Of a stretch of 64,000 bases of DNA, positions 34,527 to 43,534 are shown one piece after another. Position 1 is the first letter of the stretch, and the number at the start of each line of letters is the position of its first letter. The translations under genes and the position numbers were made by a program. The notes under the pieces were generated by a model. It saw only the letters and a list, made by a program, of their open reading frames with translations. It had not been told where the DNA came from and searched no databases. Source of the DNA: Blautia luti (GTDB taxonomy: Bacteria; Bacillota; Clostridia; Lachnospirales; Lachnospiraceae); assembly GCF_013304735.1 (NCBI RefSeq), contig NZ_JAAITI010000005.1, positions 62,001-126,000 on the forward strand, in the 5' to 3' direction.

Positions 34527-37500
34527 TTGAAAAAGAGGATAGAACAGCTTCTTAATGGAAAATTTATTTATGAACAGCCAGAGCTTCTGTTTTCCCAGGA
34601 GGAGATTTCCGCTACCCTGAAAGCAGGAGAAACTACCAGGGCTGAAATTTATTTTGGCACAGATGACAACCGCAGGATCAGCGGATTTGTGACATCATCC
34701 GACCGGAGACTTGTGCCTGGATTTGATCGTTTTTCAGGAACTACCATACGCATGCCCTATGGAGTAGATGCAGAGGGGATGAATCCGGGAGAGAGCTTTG
34801 AGGGATGGCTGTGCTTTACTACCAGCATCGGAGAATACAGACTGCCTTTTAAGGTTGCTGTTTCAGAAGAAGAAGTAAAAAGTTCCGGCAGAAAAGTTTC
34901 CTCCCTGGAAGAATTTCTTCGCATTGCGAAGGAAGATTTTCACGAGGCATACAGAATTTTCACAGAGCGCCATTTTTCCCTGATTCTGAAAGATCAGAGT
35001 GAAAAAATCCGTTCTCTTTATGCAGGGATGTCTCAGCAGCCGGTAACCTATCAGCACCTGGAGGAATTTCTCATTGCGGCCGGCGTCAAGGAAAAAGTGG
35101 AGTTGAGCCTGAACCGGGAAGAAGCCAATTTTTATGATGTCAGTGAGTCCGTTCAGGAGTCACTTTATATTCACAGAAGTGGTTGGGGACATTTACGGGC
35201 AGATATTGAAGTAAACGGTGAGTTTCTGGAAGCAGAAAAACATGTTATTACAGAAGATGATTTTATCGGAAGAACCTGTGAAATAAATTATGTGATCCAC
35301 AGAGAAAAGATTGGAAAAGGAAATCAGTATGGTGAGATTGTTATAAAGACACCTTACCAGAAGCTGGTATATCACGTGCTGGCATCCAGAGGAACAGGAA
35401 GTTCTGTAAATATTGATCTTCTGGAGAAACAGTACCGAGCAGCTCTTCTGAAGGAATATCTGGGTTATGTCTGTGGAAAAACGGATTTTCAGTCCTGGTC
35501 GGTACTTGCCCATGAAAAACTTGACAGAATGGGTGACAGCGGACTGAAATATCCGGAGTATCAGCTTCTGGAAGCTTATCTTTATCATCTGGAAAATGAA
35601 GATGAGAAGGCAGTGGATATCCTGAAACGGTATCAGAATAAATCTTTCAGCCACAATGAGCTGGAACTGGCAGGACTGTATCTTTATCTGTGCACACTGA
35701 CCGGATTATACAGAGATAAGGAACAGGCATTGCGTAAGGTTCAGAATTTCCAGATGCAGAAGGAGGACAGTTTTATCCTTCTGAAACTGGTATTTGAAAT
35801 GGACCAGGGGCTTTCTTCTTCCAGAAAAATCTTTCTGATGGAGGAACTCTTTGAAAGAGGATGTACCAGTCCGTTTCTGTATCTGGAAGCATGGAATGCA
35901 ATCTGTGCAGATATGTCCCTGCTTCACAGGATGAACCGTTTCTGGGCACAGGTATTTCTCTTTGCAGGAAAAGAGAAGATGCTGACAGAGGAGCTGGTAA
36001 TGCGTCTTGCCTACCTTTCCGGTTATGAGAAAAATTTCAATGATAGTCTGTACCGTGCCATGGTTATGGGCTGTGAGGCTTTTCCGACAGATGATACCGT
36101 GGAAGCAATCTGTAAATATATCATGAAGGGAAACCCGAGAAAAACGGAATATTTCCGCTGGTTTTCCGCAGCAGTGGAGAGAGGAATCAGGATTACGCGT
36201 CTGTATGAGTATTATGTGGAAACACTGGATACTTCTTACCGCAGAATTTTGCCGAAGCCGTTACTTATGTATTTTACTTATAATAACAACAACCTCGGAG
36301 ATTCCAAGAGAGCATATCTGTACGCATGTATTATTGCACAGAAGGAGAAAGATCCCAAGACGTATGAGAGTTATCGGGACAATATGAAGGATTTTGCACT
36401 GCGTAAACTGCAGGAAGGCCGGATGAATGAGAATTATGCGGTTGTTTATCAGGAATTTATGCGGGAGCCAGAAGGCAGCGAGGAAGCACAGATTATTGCG
36501 TCAAGAATGTTTACCTACCGTCTGTATACCGATGATCCCAAGGTACGGAGTGTGATTGTACGCCACAGACAGCTGAAACAGGAAGAAATTTATCCATGTG
36601 TACATGGAATTGCCTACCCGAAAATTTATACCGGTGATGCAGCAGTACTTTTTCAGGATGAAAAACAGAGACGGTATGCAGCTACGGTAGACTATAATCT
36701 GACACCGCTCTTTGATGACCGGGAGATGGTACCGGCAGTGCTGGAAAAAGGTGCGGATGAACCGGGCGTGCTTCTTTATTACTGCCAGAACCAGGAGATT
36801 GGAAGAAAAAATCTGGGAATTTTCCAGAAACTTGTTCTCTCCTCAGCGTTTACAGAGGAATACAAGAGTGCTGTCCGGAAAAGAATTCTGGATTATTACA
36901 GAGATCATGTGCAGGGAGAAGACCTGGATACCTGTCTTGAGATGATGGATTACCGGGAATATGCCATGGTTGACAAAAAGATCCTGCTGGAGATTCTGAT
37001 TCAGAGAGGGCTTTTTCCACAGGCAATGAGTGTTGTGGAAGCTTTTGGATTTGAAGGTGTGGATGAGCGGGCACTTCTGAAACTTGTAAGCAGGATGATT
37101 ATAAGATGTGACTGCGCGGAAGATGAGGAACTGATTGCACTCGCGTCGTATGTATACAGGAAAGGAATTTATGACGAGGTGATTCTTCAATATCTGATGA
37201 AGTTCAGGTTTGGGCCTGTGGATGAACTTCTGAACATCTGGAAAAGTGCCTGCGGTTTTGAGATGGATACGTATAATCTGGAGGAGAGAATCCTTTCTCT
37301 TCTGATGTATACTTCTGATTACAGAGAAGAAGGAGAGGAAATTCTGAAATCCTATATCAGTCATCTTGGAAAAGAAAAAGTGATCGGAGCTTATCTGACA
37401 CAGATGGCATATGGAATGTTTGTGCGGGAAATGCCGGAGACCCCAGAGCTCAGGGAATATCTGAAAGAGGGAAAACGAAAAGAGTGGCCCGAAGATCGGA

Positions 37501-38066
37501 TCTGTGATCTGGCACTTCTTAAGATACTTTCCGAAGAAAAAACACCGGATGAAGAAGAGCTGGCGCTGGAAGAAGAAATCATTGCTGCCTGTGTGAAAGA
37601 AGGAATGGTGTTTGAGTTTTTCCATAATCTGGATCAGCGTATTTTAAGGCCATACCAGCTGGATGATAAAACATTTGTGGAGTTTCATGCTTCACCGGAG
37701 GCTTCGGTTACGTTGTATTATTCACTGGATACAGGACTTGGAACAGCACCGGAATATAAAAGTGAACCCCTTCGCAATGTTTATGAGGGAATTTTTACGA
37801 AGACCTTTACCCTGTTTTACGGGGAAACCCTGCGTTATTATTTCCAGACAGAAGACCGTGAAGGTACGCACAAAACAGAAGAAAAAGTGCTGACCATGAA
37901 CCAGACGGATGACCGTGCATCCAGCAAATATCAGCTGATTAATCAGATTCTCTGTGCAAGAAAGCTGGAAAAAGAACCGGAAGTGAAGGAAAAGCTGACA
38001 CAGTATCTCCGTCAGGAACAGTACGTCAATGAAATGTTTGTCATAGAGAAGGAACCGGAAAGATGA
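34527..38066 (+). CDS. DUF5717 family protein, 1179 residues
   Basis: This very large soluble protein starts at TTG 34527 with GAGGAG upstream. I recognise it as DUF5717, a family of unknown function. An N-terminal beta-rich domain (about 1-115; LKAGETTRAEIYFGTDD, GESFEGWLCFTT) is followed by roughly 900 residues of helical, repeat-like sequence of the TPR/HEAT kind (for example LEAYLYHLENEDEKAVDIL). A C-terminal beta-sandwich-like part follows (about 1055-1140; FVEFHASPEASVTLYYS, FTLFYGETLRYYFQ). There is no signal peptide or membrane segment. It overlaps the next gene by ATGA. The architecture suggests a scaffold working with the Hsp70-like product of that gene. Confidence 0.85.
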   Translation: MKKRIEQLLNGKFIYEQPELLFSQEEISATLKAGETTRAEIYFGTDDNRRISGFVTSSDRRLVPGFDRFSGTTIRMPYGVDAEGMNPGESFEGWLCFTTSIGEYRLPFKVAVSEEEVKSSGRKVSSLEEFLRIAKEDFHEAYRIFTERHFSLILKDQSEKIRSLYAGMSQQPVTYQHLEEFLIAAGVKEKVELSLNREEANFYDVSESVQESLYIHRSGWGHLRADIEVNGEFLEAEKHVITEDDFIGRTCEINYVIHREKIGKGNQYGEIVIKTPYQKLVYHVLASRGTGSSVNIDLLEKQYRAALLKEYLGYVCGKTDFQSWSVLAHEKLDRMGDSGLKYPEYQLLEAYLYHLENEDEKAVDILKRYQNKSFSHNELELAGLYLYLCTLTGLYRDKEQALRKVQNFQMQKEDSFILLKLVFEMDQGLSSSRKIFLMEELFERGCTSPFLYLEAWNAICADMSLLHRMNRFWAQVFLFAGKEKMLTEELVMRLAYLSGYEKNFNDSLYRAMVMGCEAFPTDDTVEAICKYIMKGNPRKTEYFRWFSAAVERGIRITRLYEYYVETLDTSYRRILPKPLLMYFTYNNNNLGDSKRAYLYACIIAQKEKDPKTYESYRDNMKDFALRKLQEGRMNENYAVVYQEFMREPEGSEEAQIIASRMFTYRLYTDDPKVRSVIVRHRQLKQEEIYPCVHGIAYPKIYTGDAAVLFQDEKQRRYAATVDYNLTPLFDDREMVPAVLEKGADEPGVLLYYCQNQEIGRKNLGIFQKLVLSSAFTEEYKSAVRKRILDYYRDHVQGEDLDTCLEMMDYREYAMVDKKILLEILIQRGLFPQAMSVVEAFGFEGVDERALLKLVSRMIIRCDCAEDEELIALASYVYRKGIYDEVILQYLMKFRFGPVDELLNIWKSACGFEMDTYNLEERILSLLMYTSDYREEGEEILKSYISHLGKEKVIGAYLTQMAYGMFVREMPETPELREYLKEGKRKEWPEDRICDLALLKILSEEKTPDEEELALEEEIIAACVKEGMVFEFFHNLDQRILRPYQLDDKTFVEFHASPEASVTLYYSLDTGLGTAPEYKSEPLRNVYEGIFTKTFTLFYGETLRYYFQTEDREGTHKTEEKVLTMNQTDDRASSKYQLINQILCARKLEKEPEVKEKLTQYLRQEQYVNEMFVIEKEPER

Positions 38067-39337
38067 ATGAAATTCGTGACTTGATCATAGGAATTGATAT
38101 TGGAAAAGAATACACACAGATCTGTTATTATGACAGAAAGGCAGAAGAAGCACGTTCTCTTTCCATGAAAGTGGGGGCCAGTCAGTATGAGGCCCCGGGC
38201 TGCATCTGCTACAGATCCGTGCAGAAGGATTACTGCGTAGGCCTGGAAGCTGAGTATTTTGCCAGGGAAAAAGGCGGAATCATGGTTGGAAATATTTATG
38301 ATATCTGCCGGAAAGAAGAGGCAGTTCAGGTAGCAGGAGAAGAGAGAAAACCGGCAGAACTTTTCTCACATTTTCTGAGAGAAATTCTGAAATTTCTGGG
38401 AATCCAGGATATTGTAAAAAATACAAAATGTTTATGTATTACTTCGCCGGAACTTAATGCGGTGCAGGTACGGAATTACCAGGAAGCCTGCAGCCTGGCT
38501 GGTTTTCCGGAAGAAAAATACATGCTCATGGATTACGGGGAGAGCTTTTATTATTATGCACTGGGACAGAAAAGAGAAACCTGGAACCGGAGCGTAGGAT
38601 GGTATGCGTTTTCGGGAGATACGGTTGATTTCCGGAAACTGACCATAAACGGTGCATCCAGGCCTGTCCTTGTAAAACTGGAAGATCCGGTAAGCACAAA
38701 GCTCGATCCGGAAAATGAAATCCGTGATGTGGAGTTTTGCCGTTTTGTGAGCAAAACTCTTGGAAAAGAGCTCTTTTCCAGTGTCCAGATTACAGGAAAA
38801 GGATTTGACCAGCAATGGGCGCAGCAGTCGGTGAAAATTCTATGTCATCAGGGCCGCAAGGTATTTTACGGAAATAATCTTTTTGCAAAAGGTGCCTGCA
38901 TCGCTGTTAAAGACCGCCTTGAGGATCGTAAGCTGAAAGGCTATCGCTATTTAAGTGACTCCCTGGTTGTTGCAGATGTGGGAATGGACATGCGTGTTAT
39001 GGGCTCTCCGGCATATTATCCACTGATTGAAGGTGGAAGTAACTGGTATGAATGCAGTGCTGGATGTGAACTGATTCTGGATGATACAAAGGAACTGGTA
39101 TTTACGGTAAGCCTTCCGGATGAAACGGAAAAGAAGCGTGTGGCGATGGCTCTTGATGGCCTGCCAGAACGCCCGAACCGGACAACCAGACTTGCGCTTA
39201 CGCTGAAATATGTATCCCCGAAAGAGTGCGAGGTTACAGTGAGAGATCTTGGATTTGGTGAAATGTATCCGTCCAGTGGAAAAGTCTGGAAAGAACTGGT
39301 TCGCTGGGATGAAACGGAAGAAAGGAAACAGGTATGA
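38063..39337 (+). CDS. DUF5716 family protein with Hsp70/actin-like fold
   Basis: The 424-residue protein resembles DnaK along its length. GIDIGKEYTQICYYD (10-24) matches the phosphate-1 loop [33 protein letters not shown] (126-145) then AGFPEEKYMLMDYGESFYYYA matches Dna[21 protein letters not shown] then [37 protein letters not shown] (271-286) matches [26 protein letters not shown] (305-315) and MALDGLPERP (362-371) then VTVRDLGFGE match the beta part of the substrate-binding domain. The NEPTAAA and GGGTFD motifs are degenerate, and the C-terminal lid is missing. It is coupled to both neighbours by 4-bp ATGA overlaps. Confidence 0.8.
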   Translation: MNEIRDLIIGIDIGKEYTQICYYDRKAEEARSLSMKVGASQYEAPGCICYRSVQKDYCVGLEAEYFAREKGGIMVGNIYDICRKEEAVQVAGEERKPAELFSHFLREILKFLGIQDIVKNTKCLCITSPELNAVQVRNYQEACSLAGFPEEKYMLMDYGESFYYYALGQKRETWNRSVGWYAFSGDTVDFRKLTINGASRPVLVKLEDPVSTKLDPENEIRDVEFCRFVSKTLGKELFSSVQITGKGFDQQWAQQSVKILCHQGRKVFYGNNLFAKGACIAVKDRLEDRKLKGYRYLSDSLVVADVGMDMRVMGSPAYYPLIEGGSNWYECSAGCELILDDTKELVFTVSLPDETEKKRVAMALDGLPERPNRTTRLALTLKYVSPKECEVTVRDLGFGEMYPSSGKVWKELVRWDETEERKQV

Positions 39338-40113
39338 GCGGATATATTTTATGCCAGGTAAAGAAAGCAGAGAAACCATTTTATATTGAAAATATCAGCA
39401 CGAATATTTATTCCATAGAAGAACTGTGCTATTATCTCTACAACAATCTGTATCTTGTGGACAGTTCTCTGATCAGCAATCAGCTGTGCACCTGGCTTGA
39501 AGAAGAACTGGATCTGCCGAAACTTGCGGCAAAACTGAAACCTTTTATCGGAAAAGAAGCAGGACTGGAAGAAATCCTGTATCCGGTTTTTAAGGAAATC
39601 AATTATCTGGCTTATGAGGAACTCCGTACACTGAATGGCAGAATTGAGAGAAGAAACAGTGAATCTGAGGAAATCAGGGAAAAACAGAAAGGGGACGCTC
39701 TTATGGAGAACCGGATGTATGTAAATGCCATCCGGGTTTATCAGAAACTGCTGGAAAAGGAGTCAAAAGATGTTTCCGGTGAGATGCGTGAGCGGATTTT
39801 CCATAATCAGGGATGTGCCTACAGTTATCTATTTCAGATGGACAAAGCCCTTGACTGCTTTTTTATGGCATGGAGAGAAAACCGGTCAGAAAAAGCTCTG
39901 AAAGTTTATCTTCTGGCGTATCGAAGTGTTCACAGCCAGGAAGAGTTTGAAAAGAGGCTGGAAGAGCTGAAGGTGGAAGAAACAGTAAAAGAAGAGGTAG
40001 CAGGAAGACTGGAGAAGTTTTTGAGTCTCCCGGAGCAGAAGATTGCATCCGGGGAGACCGACAGGATTCTTGAGAATCTTACAAGAGAATATCACAGAAG
40101 TACAGGTTCTTAA
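39334..40113 (+). CDS. TPR-like helical protein, third gene of the DUF5717 operon
   Basis: The 259-residue protein has an N-terminal domain (IENISTNIYSIEELCYYLYNN) of unknown type. From about residue 115, helical repeats look like TPRs: GDALMENRMYVNAIRVYQKL, then IFHNQGCAYSYLFQMDKALDCFFMA. A charged helical tail follows. TPR proteins are classic Hsp70 partners, so with the Hsp70-like gene immediately upstream (ATGA overlap) a co-chaperone or adaptor role is plausible. No catalytic motif is seen. It ends 4 bp into the convergent regulator gene. Confidence 0.75.
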   Translation: MSGYILCQVKKAEKPFYIENISTNIYSIEELCYYLYNNLYLVDSSLISNQLCTWLEEELDLPKLAAKLKPFIGKEAGLEEILYPVFKEINYLAYEELRTLNGRIERRNSESEEIREKQKGDALMENRMYVNAIRVYQKLLEKESKDVSGEMRERIFHNQGCAYSYLFQMDKALDCFFMAWRENRSEKALKVYLLAYRSVHSQEEFEKRLEELKVEETVKEEVAGRLEKFLSLPEQKIASGETDRILENLTREYHRSTGS

Positions 40114-41549
40114 AGCTGTTCAAGAAGTCCCAGCAGGATTTGCTGGGCTTCTTTTTTTGAGTAAGCGGCATGATCGTCGGCAAGGGAGCAGAGATAATCA
40201 TTCAGTGCCTGGCCGATACTTGTCTCTTTCAGATAGACGCAGATAAAGGTGTCTTCCTCTGAGAGAAAACAGAGAAAAACAGAGTAATCAGACAGGACTT
40301 CAAGATGAATGACTGTTTCGGGAAGAACAGAAGGCTTGAGGATTCTGCATTTTTCGCCACCCAGATCTGTATTAAGAAGATGCAGGATGGCTCTTTTTCG
40401 TTCTTCCACCGGAAGTGGTGTCTGATGGTAGGAATAGGGACCGTCAAGCAGTCCGGTTTCCGCAAATTTCCGGATTCCGTTCAGGGTAAAATAATTGCAG
40501 TAAGTGTCATCTTCTGTAAAAGCAAAGGATGGCTGTTTTAATACGGCAGCCAGCTGTGTATAGACAGGACTGGAAAGGTCCACATCACGGTTTTTAAATA
40601 ATGCCTGCACAAAATCAGGTCCGTAGGACATCAGGGCAAGGCAGGGATGGGATTCCAGCGCAAAATTTGTCGTAATACTGGTGTGCATAATGGAACCAAA
40701 AATTTCCAGAATCTGAGAGGGAGAATCGGACTGCTGAAAGAAACGTCGGGAATTTTCAAGAATCCGTTGAAATTCCTGATTGTAAGAGCTGACAACAGCC
40801 GGATTTTCTGTGAACACAAAGGTCATCATATCATAGGAGAGAAGCAGGAGCTTCTTTTTTGTTATAAAGAAAAACGGAAATAATGTGTAACTGGAAACAT
40901 CTCTTCCTGCCTGTGTATAGTAATAATACGGCTGATAATTGAGAAAACCGGACAGGATTGGGAGGATGGTGCAGAGAAAGGTTTCCAGGTTCATATTGTA
41001 ATCCGGTGAAGCGGTGGGATTCTGATGAAGCGGAAGAATCTGGATCACAGGAGGAAGCTTCCCGTATTCTGGATAAAGGCGTGCAAAAGTCTGTACAAGA
41101 AGGCGGCAGTTAGCCGGGATATTAGTACAGATTTCTTCATCAGAGCCGGAATCAAGGATATCTTCAAAAAGGCTGAAGACCTTTTTTTCCACATCAAAAG
41201 AAAAATCTCCACGGTAAAACGGCAGAGAAGGAAGCCGCTGGAAACCGGAGGGGGAAATGGTCTGCTGGGAGCTGATTACGCGGAGAAGCTCCTGAATATA
41301 TTTTCGGTTATAATAAACTTCTTTTCCAATTTTTTCGATTTTATATAATTCCATCAGTTCCAGGCGCTGAGATGGATTAATCCGGATGGAGTCGCAGAAC
41401 TGGTGGATAAAGTCAATGCTGGGCAGACGTTTGCCTGTAAGCATACGCTGCAGGGAGGTGCGGTCCAGACCGGAGGATGAAGCTAACTGGTAAACCGTTT
41501 CTCCTGTATCTGTTAGATATTCGCGACATTTACTGCTGAAATCAGACAT
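40110..41549 (-). CDS. XRE-type transcriptional regulator with large C-terminal domain
   Basis: The 479-residue protein has an N-terminal helix-turn-helix (TVYQLASSSGLDRTSLQRMLTGKRLPS, about 17-44). About 400 residues of unidentified, mostly helical sequence follow, without a transmembrane stretch long enough to call. The size and layout resemble stand-alone peptide- or signal-sensing regulators but show no clear TPRs. Its stop codon overlaps the end of the DUF5717 operon tail-to-tail. It has its own minus-strand promoter and diverges from the LytTR gene. Confidence 0.75.
   Translation of the reverse strand: MSDFSSKCREYLTDTGETVYQLASSSGLDRTSLQRMLTGKRLPSIDFIHQFCDSIRINPSQRLELMELYKIEKIGKEVYYNRKYIQELLRVISSQQTISPSGFQRLPSLPFYRGDFSFDVEKKVFSLFEDILDSGSDEEICTNIPANCRLLVQTFARLYPEYGKLPPVIQILPLHQNPTASPDYNMNLETFLCTILPILSGFLNYQPYYYYTQAGRDVSSYTLFPFFFITKKKLLLLSYDMMTFVFTENPAVVSSYNQEFQRILENSRRFFQQSDSPSQILEIFGSIMHTSITTNFALESHPCLALMSYGPDFVQALFKNRDVDLSSPVYTQLAAVLKQPSFAFTEDDTYCNYFTLNGIRKFAETGLLDGPYSYHQTPLPVEERKRAILHLLNTDLGGEKCRILKPSVLPETVIHLEVLSDYSVFLCFLSEEDTFICVYLKETSIGQALNDYLCSLADDHAAYSKKEAQQILLGLLEQL
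40122..40158 (+). terminator. Terminator of the DUF5717 operon, inside the convergent regulator gene
   Basis: AAGAAGTCCCAGCA (40122-40135) pairs with TGCTGGGCTTCTT (40141-40153), followed by T. It lies within the last codons of the convergent gene, so the same bases serve as terminator on one strand and coding sequence on the other. Confidence 0.8.
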
Positions 41550-41580
41550 GATAATTCTCCTTTTTCATACTTATGGCATT

Positions 41581-41609
41581 ATTATACGGAAATGAATCAG
41601 GAATTGCAA
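41581..41609 (-). promoter_or_regulatory. SigA promoter of the XRE regulator gene
   Basis: On the minus strand TTGCAA (41609-41604), 17 bp, TATAAT (41586-41581), 31 bp before the ATG. Confidence 0.7.
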
Positions 41610-41725
41610 TGATTTGTAAAAAAAGAGGGCACAATTGGTAGCACATATTGCAGAGTCCTTTCTATAAAAATAAAATAGGTCTTATAGAGTTAAGCAGAAA
41701 CAACAGGACGGAGGAAACCAGAACC

Positions 41726-42448
41726 ATGGCGGTAATGACAATTGCGATATGTGACGAAATACGAAAAGATGCACAGAAACTTTCCAGGCAGCTGTCCACA
41801 CTTGTTCCGGATGCGGAGATACTGGTATATCGCAGCAGACAGGGGTTTCTTGACGGACTTTCCCAGGAACATAAGATCTGTAATATGGTGTTCATGGGAC
41901 TGGACGGCGAAAATGGGAAAAGCCTGGAGACTGTACGGGCAATGAGACTGCGGGGAAATTATATACCGGTTGTCATGGTAGCGGACAATGAGAAATTTTA
42001 TAAAGAAGCCTTTGAAGTATTTGCATATAATTATCTGACGAAACCGGTGGAAAGCGGAGAACTGGAACATGTGCTGATACCGATTCTGTCGGCATGTAAG
42101 CGGGAGGGTGGAAGAGCGCTGTATTTTCATTACAGAACGCAGGTTTATACACTTCAGCACAGCCGATTGTCGTACATATCCAGCAGCCTTCACAATGTAA
42201 CCTTTCATCTTACAGATGGAAAGAAGATCAGCTGCCGGGCGCGGCTGGGGGATTTTGAAGGTCAGCTGGCAGAGAGCAGTTTCTTAAGATGTCATCAGAG
42301 TTTCTGCATTAATCTGGAGAAAGTGACCTCACTTAAAAAGAACAGTTTTGTCATCGGACAGACAGAAATTCCTATTTCCAGAGCCTATCTGAAAAATGCA
42401 AGACAGAAATACAAAGATTATCTGGCACAGCAGAAGGTTTGCTCTTGA
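41726..42448 (+). CDS. LytTR-type response regulator with degenerate receiver
   Basis: The 240-residue protein has an N-terminal receiver-like domain (MTIAICDEIRKDAQKL) and a C-terminal LytTR DNA-binding domain (YISSSLHNVTFHLTDGKK, then FLRCHQSFCINLEKV and ISRAYLKNARQKYKDYL). At the phospho-acceptor position the expected xFLDxxM reads MVFMGLDGENG, so Gly58 stands where Asp should be; D10 and K106 are kept. It may therefore act without phosphorylation. The start at 41726 follows GGAGGAAA; the frame is open to 41648 without a ribosome site. No partner kinase is linked. Confidence 0.85.
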   Translation: MAVMTIAICDEIRKDAQKLSRQLSTLVPDAEILVYRSRQGFLDGLSQEHKICNMVFMGLDGENGKSLETVRAMRLRGNYIPVVMVADNEKFYKEAFEVFAYNYLTKPVESGELEHVLIPILSACKREGGRALYFHYRTQVYTLQHSRLSYISSSLHNVTFHLTDGKKISCRARLGDFEGQLAESSFLRCHQSFCINLEKVTSLKKNSFVIGQTEIPISRAYLKNARQKYKDYLAQQKVCS

Positions 42449-42473
42449 CAGCTCCTTTTTGGTATGTTACTAT
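42445..42473 (+). promoter_or_regulatory. SigA promoter of the amino-acid ABC importer
   Basis: TTGACA (42445-42450) overlaps the stop codon of the LytTR gene. It is followed by a 17-bp spacer and TACTAT with an upstream TG (extended -10). Confidence 0.65.
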
Positions 42474-42486
42474 AACCATACGCTTT

Positions 42487-42508
42487 CGCGTGGTAGAGTG
42501 ACCACGTG
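42487..42508. promoter_or_regulatory. Inverted repeat in the importer leader (candidate operator or hairpin)
   Basis: CGCGTGGT and ACCACGTG pair over 8 positions (one G-U) around AGAGTG, directly downstream of the promoter and 33 bp before the ATG. Confidence 0.4.
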
Positions 42509-42540
42509 ATAAAGGAATAACGAAAAAAAGGAGAACGATC

Positions 42541-43428
42541 ATGAAGAAGAGAACAGTTGCAGTAGTAATGGCGGCAGCGATGACAATAGGAATGATGGTA
42601 ACAGGAGTAAGTGTACAGGCTGGTGTTGAGGATAAGACACTGATCGTCGGATTTGACGCAGAGTACCCTCCATTCGGATATAAGGATGATAATGGAGAAT
42701 ATGTGGGATTTGACCTTGACCTGGCTCAGGAAGTATGTGATAATCTTGGCTGGGAGCTTGTCAAGAAGCCGATCAACTGGGATTCCAAGGATATGGAGCT
42801 GAATTCCGGAACCATCGACTGTATCTGGAACGGATTTACCATTAACGGCCGTGAGGATGATTATACATGGAGCGATCCTTATATCAACAATGAGCAGGTG
42901 ATCGTAGTTGCCAAGGATTCCGGAATTGAGAAGCTTGCAGACCTTAAGGGTAAGAACGTAGTTGTACAGGCTGCATCCGCTGCACTGGACGCATTGAACA
43001 ACGATGACAATAAGGAACTGAAGGACAGCTTTGCATCTCTCACAGAGAACCCGGATTACAACACCGCATTTATGAACATTGATTCCGGTGCTGCAGATGC
43101 GGTTGCTGTTGATATTGGTGTTGCCAATTATCAGCTTTCCCAGAGAGGCAAGGATAAATATGTGATCCTTGACGAGCCGATCCAGAATGAGCAGTATGGC
43201 ATCGGATTTAAGAAGGGTAACGATGAACTGAAAGATCTGGTATGGGATGAAGTCAAGAAACTTGACGAGTCCGGTGAAGTTGACAAGCTTGCAGATAAAT
43301 ATGAGCTGGATAAGAGTATGCTCTGCATCAGCGAGGATAAGGAGGACTCAGATTCCGATTCCACAGAAGCTGACACAGAAGAAAGTGCAGATAGCACAGA
43401 GAAAGAAGCGGATTCTGAATCTAAGTGA
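42541..43428 (+). CDS. Polar amino-acid ABC transporter substrate-binding protein, secreted
   Basis: The 295-residue family 3 binding protein has a signal peptide reading MMVTGVSVQA-G, with no lipobox Cys (VTGV where VTGC is usual). The mature protein has the classic VGFDAEYPPFGYKDDNGEYVGFDLDL and GTIDCIWNGFTI blocks. The tail (about 265-295) is a Ser/Asp/Glu-rich acidic stretch that looks disordered. It binds a polar amino acid, perhaps Gln, Glu or His, and delivers it to the permease encoded next. It may be controlled by the LytTR regulator just upstream. Confidence 0.9.
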   Translation: MKKRTVAVVMAAAMTIGMMVTGVSVQAGVEDKTLIVGFDAEYPPFGYKDDNGEYVGFDLDLAQEVCDNLGWELVKKPINWDSKDMELNSGTIDCIWNGFTINGREDDYTWSDPYINNEQVIVVAKDSGIEKLADLKGKNVVVQAASAALDALNNDDNKELKDSFASLTENPDYNTAFMNIDSGAADAVAVDIGVANYQLSQRGKDKYVILDEPIQNEQYGIGFKKGNDELKDLVWDEVKKLDESGEVDKLADKYELDKSMLCISEDKEDSDSDSTEADTEESADSTEKEADSESK

Positions 43429-43534
43429 TCCAGTCTCAGATTACAGCAAAAACTGTGAAGATATTTTTCAGAAACTATCAAACAGCAGGAGAAATAAGAA
43501 ACATAGCAGAAGTTTTTGAAGCTTTTGCATAAAA

